A DNA stretch of 64,000 bases from Neonectria sp. B-13 (taxonomy: Eukaryota > Ascomycota > Sordariomycetes > Hypocreales > Nectriaceae): assembly GCA_002682825.1 (NCBI GenBank), contig NOKP01000002.1, positions 62,001-126,000 on the forward strand, given 5' to 3'. The notes below the pieces were generated by a model. It did no database searches. It was not told the DNA's origin and saw only the letters and a list, made by a program, of their open reading frames with translations. This document shows, piece after piece, positions 10,730 through 20,908 of the stretch. The position numbers were made by a program, and so were the translations under genes. The first letter of the stretch is position 1. Each line of letters starts with the position of its first letter.

Positions 10730-12148
10730 TTATGCCTTTGCCAGGGTTGCACGTACCTCGCGTACCCTGTCGTCATGTCGTTGAATCGCCAACACATCGG
10801 CCTCATCACAGTGAGATGAAGCCGGACTAGAAAAAGTCTTATGCCATGGATATTCCTCACTGGAACTGTTTGCTGTTGGTTGTCCCCTTGTTCGAAGCGT
10901 AGAAGGGGACGAAACCTCTGGCGTCAATAGCTTCCAATGCATGCAATAACATTCGTCATCATGAGGCCCTCGTAGTGGGAATAGCGCCGCCATTCGTTCC
11001 GCATGTTTACCAGCATCCCTTTCGTGGATCAGGGCCCAAAATTCGCATTCTTGCTCAAGACTGTATCCCGTTGATGAGTATTCTGGCCAGTCCATCCCAA
11101 CTGGTGGCCCCCCTCTTGCTTCTCTGTATACCTTCCAACACTCGAAGGTATCGAACAGTTGGTAGAAAACATGCAAAGCGTCGACTTGTTCCGCACCTTC
11201 ACGAGTAACCTCTTTGTAAACCGAACCATAGAAGTCGTAGGCGTTTTTGGTTTGCTGGTATGCTCTTGTAGCTTGATATGCTGCCCCCCTGTTGTACGCA
11301 GTGTCTTTGCGATTGAGCTCATCGCAATAGTACTGAAGAAAAAACATGGAATTTTCCAGCTGGCTTAGCAAGAAATTTGCCTTAGTTCTAGCGTCGTAGT
11401 AAATCTTTCTATCAGCCAGAACCGGGTCAAATTCGGGTTCACGACGATTGACAGTAGAGGGAGCGGACGCATGCAAAATTTCTTGCCATGATGCGGCGTC
11501 ACCATGGCAATCAATTCGCTGCGGGATGAATGTCGGGCTGAAGGGTCGGTCAGAGACTGCGTCAGAAATGACAGAGGCTGCGTCAGAAACGACAGAGGCT
11601 TCGTCAGAAACGACAGAGGCTTCGTCAGAAACGAGAGAGGCTTCGTCAGAAACGATAGAGGCTGCGTAAGAAACCCCCTCGTCGCAAGACAAAGCTGGAG
11701 AAGTTGGGAAAGCTCCTGGAATCAAGAGATGCCAAGTGCTCTCGTCGTAAGGCAAAGTTGGCGACATTTGGAAAGCTCTTGGCATCATCGGATATCCTGG
11801 ATTCTCTTGTGGTTCCATTGCCATCTCAATATGGTCACTGGGAGAAACAGACGTCTTCTTTTGTGGTTCCCCTTTATTTTCAAGGTGGTGACTGAGAGAA
11901 GAAGTAGTGGGCTTTTGTGCTTCCCCCGTTATCTCAAGGTGGCCGCTGAGAGAAGAAGACTTCTCTTCTTCGTTGGAAAGATTGGGCAATTCAAGCCCTG
12001 CAGCTATTTCCAAGACTTCCAACTTCCGCTCTAAGAAGTCCTTGAATTTGGTGGTGTGAGAGGCACGTCCAAGGTTCGTTTCAGTCGGGGTGGAAGTAGT
12101 CGCTGGAGCGCTTGGGTAGTCGTATGTGCTGGAGTGTGTCTGGTTCAT
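10730..12148 (-). CDS. Hypothetical protein with heptad Ser/Asp/Glu repeat (472 aa)
   Basis: Single exon with ATG at 12148. Residues about 75-115 contain three related segments (SSLSGHLEITGE, SSLSHHLENKGE, VSPSDHIEMAME). Further on is a five-unit heptapeptide repeat of the SDEASVV type. The C-terminal half (from about residue 240) is non-repetitive, mixed alpha-helical in appearance, rich in Tyr/Phe/Trp, and has no domain I recognise. No signal peptide or membrane segment is seen. Upstream (12149-12370) is a pyrimidine/purine-skewed leader typical of a long 5' UTR. Function unknown; likely a lineage-restricted gene. Confidence 0.65.
   Translation of the reverse strand: MNQTHSSTYDYPSAPATTSTPTETNLGRASHTTKFKDFLERKLEVLEIAAGLELPNLSNEEEKSSSLSGHLEITGEAQKPTTSSLSHHLENKGEPQKKTSVSPSDHIEMAMEPQENPGYPMMPRAFQMSPTLPYDESTWHLLIPGAFPTSPALSCDEGVSYAASIVSDEASLVSDEASVVSDEASVVSDAASVISDAVSDRPFSPTFIPQRIDCHGDAASWQEILHASAPSTVNRREPEFDPVLADRKIYYDARTKANFLLSQLENSMFFLQYYCDELNRKDTAYNRGAAYQATRAYQQTKNAYDFYGSVYKEVTREGAEQVDALHVFYQLFDTFECWKVYREARGGPPVGMDWPEYSSTGYSLEQECEFWALIHERDAGKHAERMAALFPLRGPHDDECYCMHWKLLTPEVSSPSTLRTRGQPTANSSSEEYPWHKTFSSPASSHCDEADVLAIQRHDDRVREVRATLAKA
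11555..11659. repeat. 21-bp coding minisatellite
   Basis: Five 21-bp units of the type GGCTTCGTCAGAAACGACAG(A), differing at one to three positions. They lie inside the 472-aa gene and encode its SDEASVV heptad on the minus strand. The unit is a multiple of three, so expansions stay in frame. Confidence 0.85.
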
Positions 12149-13745
12149 GGTTAGAGCTGTCTTGAGCTATAAAATGTGAAAGATTGATTAGAATTTCAAA
12201 ACTGACTGAGGAGGAAAGAGTGGTTGATTGAAAGAGACGAGTGTTGGTGGTGAAGTTGGTTGTCAATATGTGAAGTTGTTTGTTGATGATGAAGTTGCTT
12301 ATTGGTAAAAGTTGATTATGAGTTGGGAGAAGAGTGCTATTTATAATAGTGGAGGTGATTTCAGTCAATCTCCTTTTATAACTTGAAGACTCTGCGCTTG
12401 CGTTTGAAAAGATGTTGTTCTTCCCTAATCTCTGACAGATAGAACATTCCTATTGTTTTGGTGGGTTTATGCCCTGCTAAAGGTATTGTTCACGGAAGAA
12501 CTGACTATGAGCCGGGAATAAAACCATGCACTATTGGTCTTTTGTAACGGAATGGAATGTTCTGACTGTGTTCAAAACGACTGTTCTTGTTGAAAAGAAT
12601 AAGCACAATAACATCTCATAATACTGTTCTTCGAAAGTCTTTGTTTGATAAGAGATATCTTATTGTAGCATTGCATTGTGTTTGTAGCTCTACTAAGATC
12701 CCCGGCGGCATCTTGATGGGGTAGCACGCAGGTCATTCTTTGTTCAATCCGGTGCAGGACACCGGCAGCGGAGCATTAAATCCAACAAAATCCCAATAGG
12801 AGATCGAACGGTACGTAGAATACATGCCAAAGAGACCCCAGACGTGTGCTGACCTTGGTCCTCGAATTAGACCTAGATTTGTCGCTATCTTGCTCTCCTA
12901 CCTTGTACCTGTGACAAATCACAACACTTCTCACGTCTCTGCTGGAGAAGTACACGGCACTGAAATTTCCTCTCACGTCTCGCACATTTATTTACTTCGG
13001 GAGGATGTATTCTGGATGCTAAGGATGCTTACGATTTAGCTTGGAAACTCTCTCAGGGATTTATGTGCTAAGCTTTTGACTGGTTCCAGATCTATCAAGA
13101 TCCAAGACCATCACGCAACAGTCCTCGTCTTCCCTGAGCGGATGGAAGGACTGTGGTGTTCTGAGCTCAAACACTCTTGTGACCTCCTTCTTGACATATT
13201 TCTTCACGTTCGCTTCCCTGGTAGGATAGAAGCAAATTCTGGTCAAGATACAAGCGATTACGTCTTAGAGCCCTTAGCTGGTAGCTGCCTCAACCCTTCA
13301 ATCACCAAGAGGAATAGCCTCAGACCTCGGCTTGCTACATTTATCAATTGGTAGAGTATTTCTTTGATCAAAAGTTACGGAATATTAGAACTGGCATACT
13401 TTTGCCATGTTTACTAGTTGTTAGGCTTGCTTGCATGTCTAACACCAAAGGACTGGAATCGAAGCATAGGTTGGATGGATGAGATAATAGGTCATGTTTA
13501 GGGCATGAATACAAATTTAGCAGGAAGTATCTGGTATATCTATTAAAAAGACCACCCAGGTATATGAATTCTTGCCTTGGTTATGCTATATAGGTATTCG
13601 CTGGCTAGTCAGAGCACTCTAACGCCTAGTGCGGTCGTGTGAACATTAAGCCTCGGACTTGAAGTCGAATTGAAAGATACCCCTCTATGATATAGAATAT
13701 GCTTACTCTGAGCTCTATCTACTACCTCAATACAAAGATAGTCAC
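12149..13745. other. Intergenic, AT-rich, no gene seen
   Basis: About 1.6 kb. The left 220 bp are the leader of the 472-aa gene; the rest is AT-rich with short chance frames (for example 13076-13354) that match nothing I recognise. Confidence 0.55.
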
Positions 13746-14846
13746 TTATGCTTCGATGACTTTTGACCAATCTTGCTTCTTAAGATAGTCCTGCACAGTA
13801 TCCAGAGACGGAGGTGATTTCAACTGAATTAGAACATTAGTAGCCACTCTGAGTATTAGCAATCATAGTAAAACTCACATCACGAGGATGGATGATGGTT
13901 GGGTCATCTCTGCCTTCATACCCAAACTCATTGAAGTATGCAAAAGTGTCCTCAAGCTCCGCCTTCAGATCATCTGGCATACCCTGGTTGGTTTGACCTT
14001 TGGGCGACGTAATGGGCTCCGCTTTCAACCCAGTGGCATTTGTAAAGGCTTCAGTAACCTCTCGAAGAGTAAGCCATTCTCGGTAGGCAATGAGGTTCTT
14101 TCCGGCTTCCTCTTGCACGAGAGCTTTGACAATCGGGCCGGAATCCTCTTCGGCGGCGATCCACGGGAGTTTGACGTCTGAACCCACAGACCCGATAAAT
14201 TGGACAACACCATCTGCGTTCTGGAGATTCTTAGTCATGTATATGGGAACAGGGAGAGCATTCCTACCTTGACGGGCTGGATAAAGGGGTTGGTGACAAA
14301 GTTGCTTAAAAAGCACCCTGCTTGATAGATGCTCGTCTTTCCCCACAAGTCAGGATACTTGTTTCTTCCATATTCTTCTGCCTTTGCCTTCGAGTCGAAA
14401 TGGTACACGTGAGTATACTTCCCTTTCGACCACTTCGTTGAATACGAAAGGGAAGAGAGCACGAAGCGCTCCAGGGCTGGAACCTTAGCAGCCGCATCGA
14501 TAACGTTCTTCAACTGCTGTGTCTCCTGCTCACCCGCCCAGACATTCAACGCCTGTCCAGGCTTCGCCTTTTCCTTGTTGGCGGGATCACCGTACAAGCC
14601 CCAAAAGTCGCTGACAACGAAGATGGCATTGGCGCCCTCAAATGCTGCCGGGAGAGTGGATGGCGTGTCAATATCAGCCTGAACTACCTCGGCCCCTCGT
14701 GCTGCTAAAGCCTGGGCCTTGGGACTGGAGCTGTTTCGAGTGAGAGCGCGAACCTGCCAACCTGGTTCCTCGAGAAACGAGTTGACAACGGATCCGCCTT
14801 GGTTTCCAGTGGCACCAAGGACGACAATGAGTTTGGATGAAGACAT
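13746..14846 (-). CDS. NmrA-like NAD(P)-binding protein
   Basis: Three exons: complement(join(13746..13823,13879..14220,14268..14846)). The introns of 47 and 55 bp keep frame, giving 332 aa. The N-terminus has the Rossmann dinucleotide site VVLGATGNQGGSVV (G11-x2-G14-x2-G17), typical of the NmrA/atypical SDR family. It also has VRALTRN, the dinucleotide-specifying region, and FVLSSLSY. Such proteins sense NAD(P) redox state or act as isoflavone-reductase-like enzymes; the specific substrate cannot be told. The last exon (ending DYLKKQDWSKVIEA) was placed by the GTGAGT donor at 13878 and the TTCAG acceptor. The next gene on the left lies 1.6 kb away. Confidence 0.88.
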
Positions 14847-16835
14847 AATAGGATATTCGATTATCTGATATGATGAGTCTGAAATGTTGGATGTAGAAAG
14901 ATAGTGAAGATTGGGCGTCCTTATATCACTTCACATACTGGCGGTGACTAAATTCGGATAACTCGGAAACTCAGAGATAGGCGTGTTTGAAATCACTCCT
15001 TGGTCCACAAGTATTGCCTCATCTTTCTGTCGCCATTTCCATCAACTCACCAGTTAATGGTGCATCTCCTCCAACTTTCGACCCGTCCCCACTGTTATCT
15101 GCTCTCCCTTCACCGTTCTCCGCTTTGTCAACTCCAGACCCACGTGCTTCGGCCAGTTTGGTTCCTCCGGACTAGGTCCGGTTTTGCAAGCTTGCTGGGA
15201 TTGTACGCCAGTCGGGCGAAATTTCCTCCGTTGTGACTTGATGGCGTTAATGCTGCTATTAATCTGTCGGCTTTGTATTGCGCCTTTTCTATCGCAAGAG
15301 CGGCACGAGGGGGCCGGCCACGAGTAGGGGGGTGTTCATCCAGCCTCTACGAACTGTACCGGAGGAACTGTCAAACCGTTGTAGGCGAAGATTCCGTTGA
15401 ACAAAACGGCGTAGTACACGTGAGACTTTACTAGACTTTCCTTGATGAAGTTTTGAAAGAAAATAGAGCTCTGAGAAAGTTCCCCAGCGTTAGATAACTT
15501 ATCTTGATTTGCTTGGGCAGTTCTGTCCATCACCTTTCCAGGGACGAAGAAATGGAACCGTTGAAAGATGCATAGGGAAAGCAGCTCCTGGGACTAGCTA
15601 ATTTAAGGAACAAGGATTGAGGTTTGCTCAATTATATAGTTTGTCAAGGAGTGTCTTTGTGTGGCTTATAACCTAATCCTGGGTCTAGATATCGGTGCTA
15701 CAAGTAACATCTTTCTACCCTTGTAAGATCTTCAAGGTCTCTTAACACTTTGTCTTCGTGACGTCATATGCATCTGGCCACAGAGCAAGCCTGATTGGCA
15801 CCTCTTTGCCCTTGGCAATGCCTTCACCTCGCACTAGAATAAAACGATTAATACGGCCTTTTCCGGATCGCCTTCCTGGGTACCATTTGCCAAAGCTAGC
15901 ATCTTGTCGAATTCCTTTGAACGCTGTGCATAATCTGCAACAGTGGGCTTTATCATGATGAAAGTCTTGAACGACTATTCGCAGTGGGGGCAGGAAGGAT
16001 AAAGGACGACCATGGATAGATATGCCTTGAAACTCGGAATTCGCCAAGAGGACGGACCGCGCTTACCAAGTACGCAAACCAATTCATCGATTTCCAATCA
16101 CCTCACTAGCTCAACATTTTATACACCCAGCCTGATAGCACTTGTAATCAACTAATGAGTCATTAGCCATGGAGTTTGTCACAATTCTGACCAAGATGTC
16201 TGCTTTGGTTCGGAGCGGACTGAAGCGGACTCGGAGCGGGATGAAAGCGGGCCAGAGCGGGCCAGAGCGGCCTCGTCCGCTCCGCTTCGGCACAACACCT
16301 CATCCGGGCATCTAAACCGATTAAGACGTCACGGTCGATCCCACTCGTGTCATGACGCAAAGTGAGTGATTATTATTGTTTCCTATTCGCTGCATAGAGT
16401 GGTGCCATCCCCGTTGGCGCTTCCGCATGGCGTGGCGTCGATAGGTTGCTGACTCCTTAGGCTCTTATTTTTCGACCAGACACTTCCGATTGTTGTCTGT
16501 AAAGGGCGTCGAGTAATCATGGGCTGCCCGCAGAGGAAAATGTATCGAATGTGCAAGCGGGCAGGGCGGTGGCGGAGGCGGGTAGATTTCTTAGATCCAC
16601 GGCTCTATTGGCTTTTTACTTCAAGCTATGACGTTGGAGAAAACAAATCACATTGCTACGCATTGTTACCGCTTGAGTGTCCATTGAGGAAGGTGCATAA
16701 ATATAGCCGGCTTCAGACCAATCTTGCCGACCGCAGTCAGGTCTCGCCATTCCTAAGCCACATCCATCTGCTCTTCAAGTTGCACCACAACTGGCGTACA
16801 CACAGTGACGACATATCACACTGAAATACAAGCTA
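14847..16835. other. Intergenic, no convincing gene
   Basis: About 2 kb. It holds the GAGCGG array (separate entry), a TATA-like CATAAATATA near 16695 in front of the SDR pseudogene, and several short frames. One is a 64-codon minus-strand frame with an ATG near 15530; another is a 101-codon frame at 15742-16047 that lacks an ATG. I recognise neither and would not call them genes. Confidence 0.5.
16211..16290. repeat. GAGCGG-type degenerate tandem array with inverted tail
   Basis: About six degenerate 10-bp units containing GAGCGG or GAAGCGG (16211-16270) are followed by CCTCGTCCGCTCCGCTTCGG (16271-16290). That tail is complementary in sense to the array, so the stretch can fold back on itself. 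It is much more GC-rich than its surroundings. Confidence 0.6.
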
Positions 16836-17780
16836 TTGTGCAGAAAAAACACGCGAACAATGGAGCCCAGGAGATCAACGAACAACATTTGGTTCATCAC
16901 GGGAGCATCGTCGGGATTGGGCCTCGAGATGGCCGTGTCTGCTGTTCGCGTCGGACACTGGGTTATCGGCACAGGCCGCAACATTCAGAAAGCCGCACTT
17001 GACCACCCAGAGGTTGAGCAACTCGGCGGACAGTGGCTATAGCTGGATGTCTCGGACCCTGATTCGGAAAAAGCCATCAGACAGCTTGTCACTCGCGAGG
17101 AGAATCGTCTCTCCCAAGAGGGACCGGTGCATTGGGTGCTTGTCAACAATGCTGGAAACACGTTGCTGGGGACGGTCGAGGATATGAGTGACGGCCAAAT
17201 CTCGGACTACCTTCAGACAAATCTCTTTGGTATTATCCATGTGTGGAGAGCGATGTTGCCAACCATGCGCCGTCATCGCACCGGCACTCTGATCACGATT
17301 TCTTCAATCCGGGGCTTCGTCGGCAAACCGGAACACATGATGTACGGCGCTGCCAAGGCAACTGCAGAATCGTTGACGGAGTCTTATGCCGAACTACTCG
17401 CACCGTTCGGGATTAGGACCATGATCATTGAACCTAGAGGTTTCAGGACAAAGTTTCCAGGGAACAACATCAAGGCAGATGGCGGTATCACGGATGACTA
17501 CAAAGATAAGATTACGGAGTGGAGGAAGACTGTCGATGCAGCCGGCAAGGATCCGACGATGGTCAACGGCGACCCGCAATTGTTCGGGCAAAAGATCGTT
17601 GATGCAGTTGAGGAACAAGGATTGTTCGAGTGAATTTGGACTGAGGGCAGTGAAGCAAAGGTCTTGCGAGTTCAGTTGGGTTCAGACTACTACGCCTTGT
17701 TTGGCGAGAAGCTGAAGTTACGTTACGAGGGTTACGCTAAGATGGCAAACATCGCGAATTCAACGGATGTGGGTAATTAG
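16836..17780 (+). pseudogene. Short-chain dehydrogenase/reductase with two in-frame stops
   Basis: One continuous 315-codon frame encodes a classical SDR: TGASSGLGLEMA (cofactor loop TGxxxGxG), NNAGN, the catalytic Ser in ISSIRG, YGAAK (catalytic Tyr-x3-Lys), and a natural C-terminus ending about IANSTDVGN. The frame is cut by TAG at 17040-17042 (just after GGQWL, before LDVSDPD) and TGA at 17631-17633 (after QGLFE). There are no frameshifts: both sides of each stop stay in the same frame. Neither site has a usable intron (the first would be 10 bp). Each stop is one C-to-T change from CAG/CGA (or one G-to-A change from TGG). An in-frame alternative ATG lies at 16860. Sequencing error, an incorrect assembly base or readthrough are less likely explanations. 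A truncated 68-aa product would be inactive. Confidence 0.8.
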
Positions 17781-17989
17781 GGTCAAAATTGGATGGTTTC
17801 GACTTGGTGGAATTTTCAGAAGCTTGTTAATCTTCTTGAATTCAAGTGGGCTTTATGACGCCAGACATCTCGTTTGCGTGCTCAGAATGTTGACGTAGAG
17901 CTAGAGATATCTACATCAGAGTCGATAAGCTTCAAGACGTCTCCTTGTTGAAGTAATGAGATGTACTGGCCTTTACAATCGTCAGCCAC

Positions 17990-19755
17990 TCATCCAACTG
18001 TACACGCCTGAGTGAGTCCGAACTTACCTGCAATACCCCAGTTCTCCTCTAGTCTTCGCAACCCGCTCAGAATTTCACACAGTGCATCATGCATAGCCTG
18101 TTCATGGTCCTCCTTGATGAACCAGGCGCATTCCGTGGCAGCATGATAGAGAAACTGTGCCACTAGAGGGCACATAGAAACATGTCGCGCAACCGTGCGT
18201 GCTGTCGGAGAGATGATAGCTATGACCCCGTCCAAGCTAGCCTTTTGCATCTCTGTCTCTGAAGCGACAGGTCCCTGCGTAGAGAGGACCAGTGGCTCGT
18301 TACATGCGTACTGGTTGTATAGAATGAGTCGAGCTGAGGAGCACAGAGCAAGCGCAGCAAGCTTTGAAGATTCTGACGTCTGCGATACATTTCCATCAAT
18401 TTCTCGCTCAATAGATATTTGCAAAGCGGAGAGCGCTTGGTGGAGGTGCTGCGCTTCCGGTAGCAGCTCCGTGACATCTTGGGATAAGCTTCTTGCTTCT
18501 TTGTGGCGCATGACTTTGTTGAGCATATGGGCTGCCTGGCACAGCTGGGCAAAGGATCCAACTGTCGTAACAGAACTGAAAGACTTGGTGTAGAGTGGCT
18601 CGCTAGGTACGATTCTCCCGTTGTCCCAGGCTTCGTCGTTGACAGGCAAAAGTTCACTGGGGGGTGGCTCTGGTGCTGCGAATGGCACACCGCAGGTCTC
18701 AATGTTGACCAATCTAGCATCGTGTTAACCAATCAACCACCGGAGTCGGGACTATACGAAATGGGAAGAGTTGTCTGTCCTACCTGTCGAGCACAAAGAT
18801 CGCCCACCATGTTCTTCGCTGCTCCTCCCGAAGCGTCCATGTCTCCGCTGGCTTGAAAAGTTGCGGAGACTTCTTCCTGTCGTGAAAGCCCATAAGGATA
18901 CCAAGTCTTGCTGCACGGCTGATGGTGAGGAATGCGGCGGGGTGTATGGCATGGGAGTATTCGTAGACTGCTAACAGCACGAGAGACTGGAGTAGGCGGA
19001 TGGAAACATACCCTTCCATCTCCGCTGCTGAACAAAGTGACTTTGCCAGCTTATACGAAGAGGACTCCTTCGGCCGAGTTTCGCCACGAGAGGTGCAGAG
19101 CCTCATGCACAGAATAAGGAGCATAAAGCAGGCGTCGTCTGGAGGGTCAGTGCTGAATTCATACATGAGACGTTTTCTGCTAATTATCGGAAGCCACATA
19201 TGGACACTCCGGAAATATGCTTCACAGATAACTACTGGATCTAGTCCAAGATAGTCTGCCGAGATGCGGCGGTGCATAGGAGACTGGGAGCATCGAGCCA
19301 GAGCATTCTCTCCAAGTGGCGTGAGAAAATCGGAGTCCAGAAAGAAGGCCAACGGGAATGGTTGCGCTGGGCCTTGAACAGTTGGGAAAATGTCGGCTCC
19401 TGCGGCTGTAGAAGTCTCGGGCGAAGACGAGCCGTTGACGTCGAGGAACTGCTCTAGATAGCACAGTCTACTAACAATGTTCGGGCTGCTGAGGGGATCC
19501 GAAATCGCGACGTTAGGATATTCGCACATCTTGTTAAGTCGGATGCACTGATTTGTTTAGATAGTTGTCGTTTATAAGTCTAAAAGATCATGCAGTTTAA
19601 TTTTACATACCAGCGAGCACGACGGCACATCTCTCGTACATTTTCTCTTCAAGCGCCTACATCAATACGTCAGTCAACCGGTTTATCTCCGTCATCCAGC
19701 CCATGTGACAGTACCGACAAGCACTACAAGACTGATGTGCCTTTTGAATTGGCAT
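17990..19755 (-). CDS. Zn2Cys6 transcription factor with fungal-specific TF domain
   Basis: Exons complement(join(17990..18713,18784..19547,19611..19656,19715..19755)), 524 aa. The zinc cluster is spread over three exons: C10-x2-C13-x6-C20-x6-C27-x2-C30-x6-C37, with CSACRRLKRKC as its core. Only splicing across 58- and 63-bp introns assembles it, which supports the exon calls. The middle part matches the fungal-specific TF domain (SVHMWLPII, LLQSLVLLAVYEYSHAIHPA, RRTWWAIFVLDR). It is a DNA-binding regulator of unknown targets. The C-terminus is uncertain. As drawn, it ends GKFGLTQACTVG. The neighbouring frame from 17997 reads LDEWLTIVKASTSHYFNKET and ends at 17932, which looks like the true family ending. 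The donor at 19714 is a weak GTACTG. Confidence 0.85.
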
Positions 19756-20436
19756 GATGAAAGTAATGCTAGGGTCTGTCAAGGCGAGCGAATGAAGGGA
19801 ATTATTTGATAGAAGCTTATTGTTCGTAAGACGATGAGCATTTTCGTTGTTAGGATGAAGTGGAGCGTTGACGAGTGGAGGACGGGGAGATAAGTCAATT
19901 GCTTAGTTAGAACCCCCGTAACGAGCAACTACCGTATCTTAAAGATAAGCTTAAGCACGATATGCATCAATCCAGCAGCGACCAGATCAGAACAAGACCA
20001 CATAGAAGTGGCGATGAGAATCGTTGGGAACCGTATTTTAAAATAGTTTATTCGGCGGTAGTTCATCCAGAGAACCAGGAAGAGGCGTACTGATCTTTTA
20101 GCGTGGCAACACGCATGTGGGTGGTTCTGTAACGGGGTTTTAGACGTTCGCCGTAGTTAATCTACTGCTCAAATGAAGGGAAGACTAGCCTAGAACAGAC
20201 AAGTAAGTACCGTTCGTTGATTGCCAATACTAGAGACGCAACTCGTACATCTGAACGCCCTTGCGCCCTTGCGCCCTTGCTAATGACATCGCCCCATATG
20301 GTCAGCATGGCCCACAATTCTTCACTTGAGGCTGAGACGACAAGGATATAATAAGGAAGACACTTTAGCCAGCTTCTTTCAAGGTAATACCAACTCAAAA
20401 CCCTCATCGAATCATTTTTACAAGTTCAAAGCCAAC
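19756..20436. other. Divergent promoter region with 8-bp triplet repeat
   Basis: 681 bp shared by the divergent Zn2Cys6 gene (minus) and cupin gene (plus). It contains three exact copies of GCCCTTGC (20257-20280). No gene was seen. The arrangement would allow the regulator and the cupin to share control elements; that is inference. Confidence 0.5.
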
Positions 20437-20820
20437 ATGTTACAATCAACTTCCATCCCCACCGTCCTATCTTCTTTCACCGAAACTTGGTCGCCTCGCC
20501 TGGTGGCGGCTATCAACGACCATCACGTCAAAGTCGCCAAGATCGACGGAGCATTCATATGGCATGCCCACCCGGACTCGGAAGAGATGTTTTACCTCCT
20601 TTCTGGAAAACTCAGTATGGAGATTGAAGGCCAGGACCCTGTCGTCATGAAGGAAGGAGACGTGTTTGTGGTTCCCAAGGGGGTCAAGCATCGGCCGGTT
20701 GCGGAAAACGCATGCATTATGATGATAGAGCATGAGAGCACTGTCAACACGGGAGATCAATCGGGCTCTGAAAGGACAAAACAGCCCCAGGATGTTAGAG
20801 TGGATAGCCAATCCTATTAA
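20437..20820 (+). CDS. Small single-domain cupin protein
   Basis: 127 aa starting at the ATG at 20437. The open frame continues upstream to 20326 (also a Met), but the added 37 residues look like translated leader (rich in Asn/Ser/Lys, no conservation pattern). Cupin motif 1 is GAFIWHAHPDSEEMFYLLSG, with HxH and Glu metal ligands. Motif 2 is GDVFVVPKGVKHRP, with the third His. It is a beta-barrel metal-binding protein of about the size of mannose-6-phosphate-isomerase-like cupins; enzymatic role unknown. It ends 89 bp before the convergent HET gene. Confidence 0.85.
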   Translation: MLQSTSIPTVLSSFTETWSPRLVAAINDHHVKVAKIDGAFIWHAHPDSEEMFYLLSGKLSMEIEGQDPVVMKEGDVFVVPKGVKHRPVAENACIMMIEHESTVNTGDQSGSERTKQPQDVRVDSQSY

Positions 20821-20908
20821 CACGGAAGTTTCCAACCAAAGTTGGTTTGCCCTGACGTGCTGATCCTCACATTGAATGAGAGTTACAAAACCGGTCTGAT
20901 TCTGTAAA

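Noticed and set aside
13061..13354. Overlapping short ORFs on both strands
   Set aside because: No domain, AT-rich setting, no splice-supported extension.
15336..15533. 64-codon minus-strand ORF
   Set aside because: It has an ATG, but no signal peptide, domain, coding signature or expression-type context. Kept as a remote possibility only.
15742..16047. 101-codon minus-strand ORF
   Set aside because: No ATG start, no recognisable domain, no splice partners.
17040..17042. Programmed stop readthrough in the SDR gene
   Set aside because: Known efficient fungal readthrough contexts are of the TGA-CTA type; here TAG-CTG and TGA-ATT are found, and two stops in one gene make readthrough unlikely.
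20326..20436. Upstream Met extension of the cupin
   Set aside because: The extra 37 residues look like translated leader; the ATG at 20437 gives the standard single-domain cupin.
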